Assembly (NCBI GenBank): GCA_046296195.1
Contig: JBKBLR010000007.1
Span: forward strand, 51,929 to 115,928
Direction: 5' to 3'
From: Amphiplicatus sp046296195
GTDB lineage: Bacteria > Pseudomonadota > Alphaproteobacteria > Caulobacterales > Parvularculaceae
Length of the DNA stretch: 64,000 nt
Shown here in pieces: positions 59,743-64,000 of the stretch. The notes beneath the pieces were generated by a model that was given only the letters and a program-made list of their open reading frames with translations, searched no databases and was not told the DNA's origin. Position numbers and translations under genes: made by a program. How positions within the stretch are numbered: the first letter of the stretch is position 1; each line of letters opens with the position of its first letter.

Positions 59743-62700
59743 TCACGCAAGCGTCATGGCGAAGGCGCGGTCGAGCGCCTCGGCGGGAACCGGCGTCAGG
59801 CGGGCGTCATGGGTCCACAATAGCGCCGCCTCGATCTCATGACCGGGATAGATTTCCTGCAACAGGCCGCGATAGGCCGCCAGCTGCGCGACATAGCCCG
59901 GTGCGACGTCTTCGAGGCGCTGCGGCGGCGGGCGGTTGGTCTTGTAATCGACGATCAGGATCCGGTTCTCAAGAATGACAAGCCGGTCGATCTGACCGGC
60001 AAGCAAGACGTCCTTCCTTGCGCCCTTCGGCGCGCCGCCGATGGCCGCTTCGGCGCGCCCCCCCGGGGCGAAGACCGGCGCAAAGCGCGGATCGTTCAGG
60101 ACCGCGAACGCCTCGGCGATGAGCGCGTCGGCCGAGGCGCTGTCGAGCCGCGGCTCCATGCGCCGCACGAGCCGGCGCGCCGCCTCTTCGCGCTCGCCCT
60201 GCTCGATTTCGGGAAGCAGCTCCAGCAGCCGGTGCAGGATCCGTCCTCGCAGAAAGGCGTCGCCGCTCCTCAAGGGCTCGTAAGCAGCATCGTCGGCGCC
60301 GGGAAGAAGCGCCGAGGGCGACAGCCGCGGCGCGCGCGTCTCCGTTTTCGCGGGCTTGCCGAGGAAGTCCGGCAGGTCGGCGGCCGGCGTTCGGGGGCGA
60401 TCGCCGCGCTTTGCTTTCGGCGCCGCGGTCTGCGGACAGTCGATCCGGCGCACCTTGCCGCCGAATTTCTCTTCGGGCGTTTCATGTTCGGGGCCGAGCG
60501 CGTCGAGCGCCAGCGCATGCCATGTCTTTCGGTCCGGTTCCGGTTTCGCGGGATCGCCCTTGCCGTGCTGATGCCCGCAGATATAGAGCCGGTCTTCCGC
60601 GCGCGTCGCCGCCACATAGAGCAGCCGGCGATATTCATCCCATGCCGCCGACTTCTTCGCTTCGGCGGCGGCGGTCAGCGCCGCGGTGCGCTTTCCCTCG
60701 CCGATCGCGAGCAGCGGCAGGCGACGCCCGCTCCCATCCTCTACCACCAGGATCGCTTCCTTGTTCTTCGTGTTCGGCGGCGTGTGCGCGTCGAGCATGA
60801 AGACGATCGGCGCTTCGAGGCCCTTCGCCTTGTGCGCGGTCAAGATCCGGACCGCGTCGCCGGCCTCCGCGCTGTCACGCACCGTTTCGGCGTCCGAGGC
60901 CGCGACGGCGTCGAGAAAGAGCCGCAGGCTGCGCGGATTCGATGATTCGAAATCGAGCGCGAAGCGAAGAAACTCCTCGACCGGCTCGCGCGCCGGCGCG
61001 CCAAGCCGCGCCTGAAGCCGCCGCCAGCCGCTCGGCGCGCCCGTTTCGAGAACATGCATGAAGAAGGCGACCGGGCCGTCCTTCAGCGCGACGCTGCGCG
61101 CGATCTCGATGTCGCTTGCAGCGGCGGCCCATTCCGGGCGTTCAGCTCGGCGCGCCTTGAGCGCGCGCCAGAGGCTGCCCTCGCGCGCATGAGCGAGCGC
61201 GAACAGGCTGTCCTCCTCGACGTTGAAGAACGGACTCTTCAGCGTCTCGGCGAGCGCAAGGTCGTCGCCGTCGTAAAGAACAGCGCGCGCATAGGAGAGA
61301 AGATCCTGCACCGCCTGCTCCTCGATGAGCCTCATGCGGTCGGCCCCGGCGAGGGGCACGCCGCGACGTGCGAGGGCGCGGATCATTTCATGGAACAGCG
61401 CTTGCCGCTTCTGTACGAGGATCATGATGTCGCCCGGCGCGACGGGCCGGCCTTGCGATGCGAGCATTTCCCCGGTCGCCAGCCAGCCGGCGATCGTCTC
61501 CGCCACCGCTTCGGCGAGACGGCGTTTGGGGTTCGACGCCGTGCGCTGGTCGAACGGCGCATGCCAGAGGTCTGCTTCCTCCGCTTTTTCTTTCGGGACC
61601 AGCGGCCAGATTTCGACGCTGCCGGCCATGCCTTCGCGCGTGCAAAGATGCTCGGGCGCCGCCTCGCTGACGCCGCCGAAAACCGCCGGCCGCGCAAACA
61701 GCGCATCGACAAACTGAAGCACCGGCGCTGTCGTTCGGAAGGACGCCTTCAGCGGGATATTCTCATAAGCGGCCGCCGCGGCGATCTTCTTGCCGAGATC
61801 GGTTTCCTTGGCGTCGAAGAGTTTCGCATCCGCGCCCTGGAAGGAATAGATCGACTGCTTCTTGTCGCCGACGGCGAAAAAGCTGCGCGCCGCGTCACGC
61901 GCGCCGGCGCCAGCGAAGAATTCTTCAAGCGGCCGCTCGATTACATCCCACGCGTCGGGGCCGGTGTCCTGCGCCTCGTCGAGAAGAATGTGATCGAGCC
62001 TCTGATCGAGCTTGTAGAGCGCCCAGGCCGCGCCCTCGCCGGAGAGGAGGCTCCGCGTCAGATGGATGAGGTCGTCGAAATCGAGCCCCGCGCGCGCCGT
62101 CTTCGCCTGCTGATAGGCCGCAAAAACCCTCTCCATGACGGCATAGAGGGCGCGCGTGTCGTCGAAGGCGATCGCCGCATCGAGGGCCGCGCGAAGCGGC
62201 AGGAAGTCTTTCTGGGCGCTCAGATAAAAGCCGCGGATCGAGGGGTCGATGTTGTCGAGCGCCTTGGTGGCGAAATCGTTCCGCTGCTGGTCCTTTGCAG
62301 TCAGGAAGAGAGCCGTCAGCGCCTCGACTCTTTTCTCATCGTCTTTTGCGTCGAGAAATCTCTTGAGCGGCTTGGCGCCATATTTCTCGGGGTCGCCGCC
62401 GCACGCGTCATAGGCGGCGAAGGCGCGTTCAAAGTCCGCCCGCGGGCGAAGGCTTGCGATGGCTTGGCGCAGACTCTGAGCGTCGCGGGTCGCGCCGAGC
62501 GCTTCTCGCGCCGCGTCGCGAAGGGCCTCCCAGCCGATCGCTGCGGCAGCCGCGAAATCGCGCCGGCGCGCCGTCGCCGCCGATTCGAGCAGCATGCGGA
62601 GGGCGTCGCCGTTCATGCGGGACAAGAGGTGGTTGAAGGCCGGATCGTTTTCCGAACTCGTCGCCACGCTGTCGACCGCCTCGCGCGCGAGACGGGTCGC

Positions 62701-63168
62701 CTCCAGCGCATCGATGACGGAAAATCCCGGGGCGACGCCCGCCTCGAGAGGAAAGCGCTTCAGAACGCTTTCGCAGAACGAATGGATGGTCTGGATTTTG
62801 AGCCCGCCCGGGGTTTCGAGCGCGCGCGCGAACAGGCGCCGCGCCTTTGAAAGCTCGTCGCACCCGCGCGCCCGCGCCGCGTCTCCGTCAAGATCCTCAA
62901 GGGCCCTCGTCAGCGTCGCGTCATCGGCGAGCGCAAAGCCGCCGAGCAGGTTGAACAGCCGGTCGGCCATCTCAGCCGCCGCCGCCTTGGTGAAAGTGAT
63001 GCACAGAATCGCCGACGGGTCTGCGCCGGCGAGAAGCAGCCGCGCGACCCGATTCGTCAGCACGCGCGTTTTTCCTGCCCCGGCGTTCGCCGGCACGAAA
63101 GCGGAAAGCGACGGGTTCGCGGCCCGGCGCTGCGCGCGCGTCGTTTCCTCGATTGCGGCTGCGTTCAT
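59743..63168 (-). CDS. addA: double-strand break repair helicase-nuclease AddA
   Basis: 1141 residues from ATG 63168, whose ATGA overlaps the addB stop. UvrD-type motifs: FVPANAGAGKTRVL (about 24-37), ILCITFTKAAAAEM, HILLDEAQDTGPDAWDVI, FAVGDKKQSIYSFQGAD and ILTAHKAKGLEAPIVFM. The C-terminal RecB-type nuclease has RILHRLLELLPE and ILIVDYKTNRPP. It unwinds and trims broken DNA ends with AddB before RecA loading. Confidence 0.96.
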   Translation of the reverse strand: MNAAAIEETTRAQRRAANPSLSAFVPANAGAGKTRVLTNRVARLLLAGADPSAILCITFTKAAAAEMADRLFNLLGGFALADDATLTRALEDLDGDAARARGCDELSKARRLFARALETPGGLKIQTIHSFCESVLKRFPLEAGVAPGFSVIDALEATRLAREAVDSVATSSENDPAFNHLLSRMNGDALRMLLESAATARRRDFAAAAAIGWEALRDAAREALGATRDAQSLRQAIASLRPRADFERAFAAYDACGGDPEKYGAKPLKRFLDAKDDEKRVEALTALFLTAKDQQRNDFATKALDNIDPSIRGFYLSAQKDFLPLRAALDAAIAFDDTRALYAVMERVFAAYQQAKTARAGLDFDDLIHLTRSLLSGEGAAWALYKLDQRLDHILLDEAQDTGPDAWDVIERPLEEFFAGAGARDAARSFFAVGDKKQSIYSFQGADAKLFDAKETDLGKKIAAAAAYENIPLKASFRTTAPVLQFVDALFARPAVFGGVSEAAPEHLCTREGMAGSVEIWPLVPKEKAEEADLWHAPFDQRTASNPKRRLAEAVAETIAGWLATGEMLASQGRPVAPGDIMILVQKRQALFHEMIRALARRGVPLAGADRMRLIEEQAVQDLLSYARAVLYDGDDLALAETLKSPFFNVEEDSLFALAHAREGSLWRALKARRAERPEWAAAASDIEIARSVALKDGPVAFFMHVLETGAPSGWRRLQARLGAPAREPVEEFLRFALDFESSNPRSLRLFLDAVAASDAETVRDSAEAGDAVRILTAHKAKGLEAPIVFMLDAHTPPNTKNKEAILVVEDGSGRRLPLLAIGEGKRTAALTAAAEAKKSAAWDEYRRLLYVAATRAEDRLYICGHQHGKGDPAKPEPDRKTWHALALDALGPEHETPEEKFGGKVRRIDCPQTAAPKAKRGDRPRTPAADLPDFLGKPAKTETRAPRLSPSALLPGADDAAYEPLRSGDAFLRGRILHRLLELLPEIEQGEREEAARRLVRRMEPRLDSASADALIAEAFAVLNDPRFAPVFAPGGRAEAAIGGAPKGARKDVLLAGQIDRLVILENRILIVDYKTNRPPPQRLEDVAPGYVAQLAAYRGLLQEIYPGHEIEAALLWTHDARLTPVPAEALDRAFAMTLA

Positions 63169-64000
63169 TCGCCGCCTCCGTCGCCGTCGCTGTCCTCGTT
63201 CGCCATCCATTCCCGCCGGCGGGCGAGCTGGTCATAGTCGCCTTCGCGCAGGACGAATTGCGGGCGCGGCTTGCTGCGGTAAATCGCATCAGGGTCATCA
63301 AACCGGGCGATCCACTCTTTGAGTTTGCGAGCGGCTTCGGCGCTCGCCGACCGCGCATCTTCGCCTTCGCGGAAAAAAGCGTTCACAGCATCGCTCTCCT
63401 TGCGATTGGTCACGCGCTCATACCGGTAGGCGGCAAGGCGCGCCTTCGAGATCGCCGGGAACCCGCCCGCTTCGAGAATGGCGCCGGTGAGCGCAAGCTG
63501 CGGGGAGAAATGCTTGTCCACCTTTTCTGTCGGCGGCCCGCCGGTCTTGAAGTCGATGATTTCGGCCTCGCCCTCGGGCGTCACGTCGATGCGGTCGGCG
63601 CGCGCCTTCAAGGTGAACGCGCCGCCCGGCGCGGTGAAAGTCATCGCCCCGGTCTGCTCGACAAAGGGCGTCGCGCGGCGACGCTGGCCGGCGTCGAAAG
63701 CTGCGAACCAGAAGAGCGCCTCCTCAAGCGCCGCCGACCAGAATGCGCGCTCGGCGCCGGCCAGACCGGCGCGCGGCGCTTCCTCATCGAGCATCCTCCG
63801 CAAGCGGTCGAGCGAGGGCGCGACGGGGTCTTTCGCCGCCCGCTCGAACACGGCGTGCAAAAGCGTGCCGACCTCGCGCGGGCCGATCGGCGCGCCAGGC
63901 TCGTCGAGTTTGCGCAGGGTCAACAAATGGCGCGCATAGATCGCGTAAGGGTCGCGGAGGAAGGTCTCGACCTCGGTGACGGATAGCTCGGCGGGGCGGC
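63165..64000 (-). CDS. addB: AddB, C-terminal part (cut by window edge)
   Basis: About 278 C-terminal residues are in view; the reading frame stays open to base 64000. FLRDPYAIYARHLL is the alphaproteobacterial AddB signature, LLHAVFERA and AEIIDFKTGGPP the nuclease motifs. No Cys occurs in this part, so the 4Fe-4S cluster of Bacillus AddB cannot be complete here. It overlaps addA by 4 bases. Confidence 0.94.
   Translation of the reverse strand, partial: RPAELSVTEVETFLRDPYAIYARHLLTLRKLDEPGAPIGPREVGTLLHAVFERAAKDPVAPSLDRLRRMLDEEAPRAGLAGAERAFWSAALEEALFWFAAFDAGQRRRATPFVEQTGAMTFTAPGGAFTLKARADRIDVTPEGEAEIIDFKTGGPPTEKVDKHFSPQLALTGAILEAGGFPAISKARLAAYRYERVTNRKESDAVNAFFREGEDARSASAEAARKLKEWIARFDDPDAIYRSKPRPQFVLREGDYDQLARRREWMANEDSDGDGGGE

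Noticed and set aside
61054..62850. 598-codon open frame opposite addA
   Set aside because: Antisense shadow of addA; no recognisable domains.
1..64000. CRISPR array, tRNA, rRNA, insertion sequence or integrase
   Set aside because: Nothing with spaced identical repeats, cloverleaf-like sequence or transposase/integrase motifs was seen by eye. A short tRNA could still be missed without a covariance search.

Overview
The window is a GC-rich, densely coded stretch of bacterial chromosome. It most likely comes from an alphaproteobacterium of the Caulobacterales/Parvularculales type. The evidence is the order trpF…trpB…trpA-accD-folC next to convergent trxA-addA-addB, AddAB in place of RecBCD, UbiB/UbiE/COQ6-type ubiquinone enzymes, IhfB, a K+-independent H+-pyrophosphatase, and a Caulobacter-type ceramide locus. 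No rRNA, tRNA, CRISPR array, transposase or integrase was seen.

Layout. 1-4754: start of a ubiquinone-type FAD hydroxylase (cut by the window edge), a TorF-like porin, then glnK-amtB-amt for ammonium. 4831-10879: ftsK, a GNAT/cupin gene pair with overlapping frames, and AMP nucleosidase. 10916-12640: a DarT/DarG DNA ADP-ribosylation toxin-antitoxin pair. 12687-18768: a complete set of ceramide genes (N-acyltransferase, DUF2141 protein, serine palmitoyltransferase, dedicated ACP, ketosphinganine reductase-like enzyme, acyl-ACP ligase). 19404-28995: H+-PPase, HAD phosphatase, threonine aldolase, a hemH-terC-deacetylase operon, a PiT-like membrane protein and a phosphodiesterase. 29122-31805: fabA-fabB-fabI. 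31875-38490: small envelope proteins, a 2-hydroxyacid dehydrogenase, a methyltransferase, and a tightly packed dut / small membrane protein / MoeB-like / serine hydrolase group. 38853-45777: acyl-activating enzyme, a VPLPA-CTERM-like secreted protein, coaBC, ubiE-ubiB, ihfB, LapA-like protein. 45777-64000: the trp/accD/folC/trxA/addAB block, opened up by a 2OG oxygenase, MFS transporter, desaturase, MarR regulator, esterase and others.

How the genes work together. Much of the window concerns membranes: unsaturated fatty acid synthesis (fabA, fabB, fabI, accD, a desaturase), ceramide synthesis, fatty acid activation and ubiquinone. The ceramide genes keep the same local order (acsR-cerR-acpR-spt) as in Caulobacter, with the N-acyltransferase gene a short distance downstream. 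The DarTG pair sits directly behind this block in lower-GC DNA and looks like an acquired defence or stability module. The least understood items are the GNAT/cupin pair, the duplicated DUF2141 proteins, the PiT-like protein, an alpha/beta hydrolase with His at the nucleophile position, a 9-bp/84-bp repeat at 52184-52303 and paired palindromes at 38589-38644.
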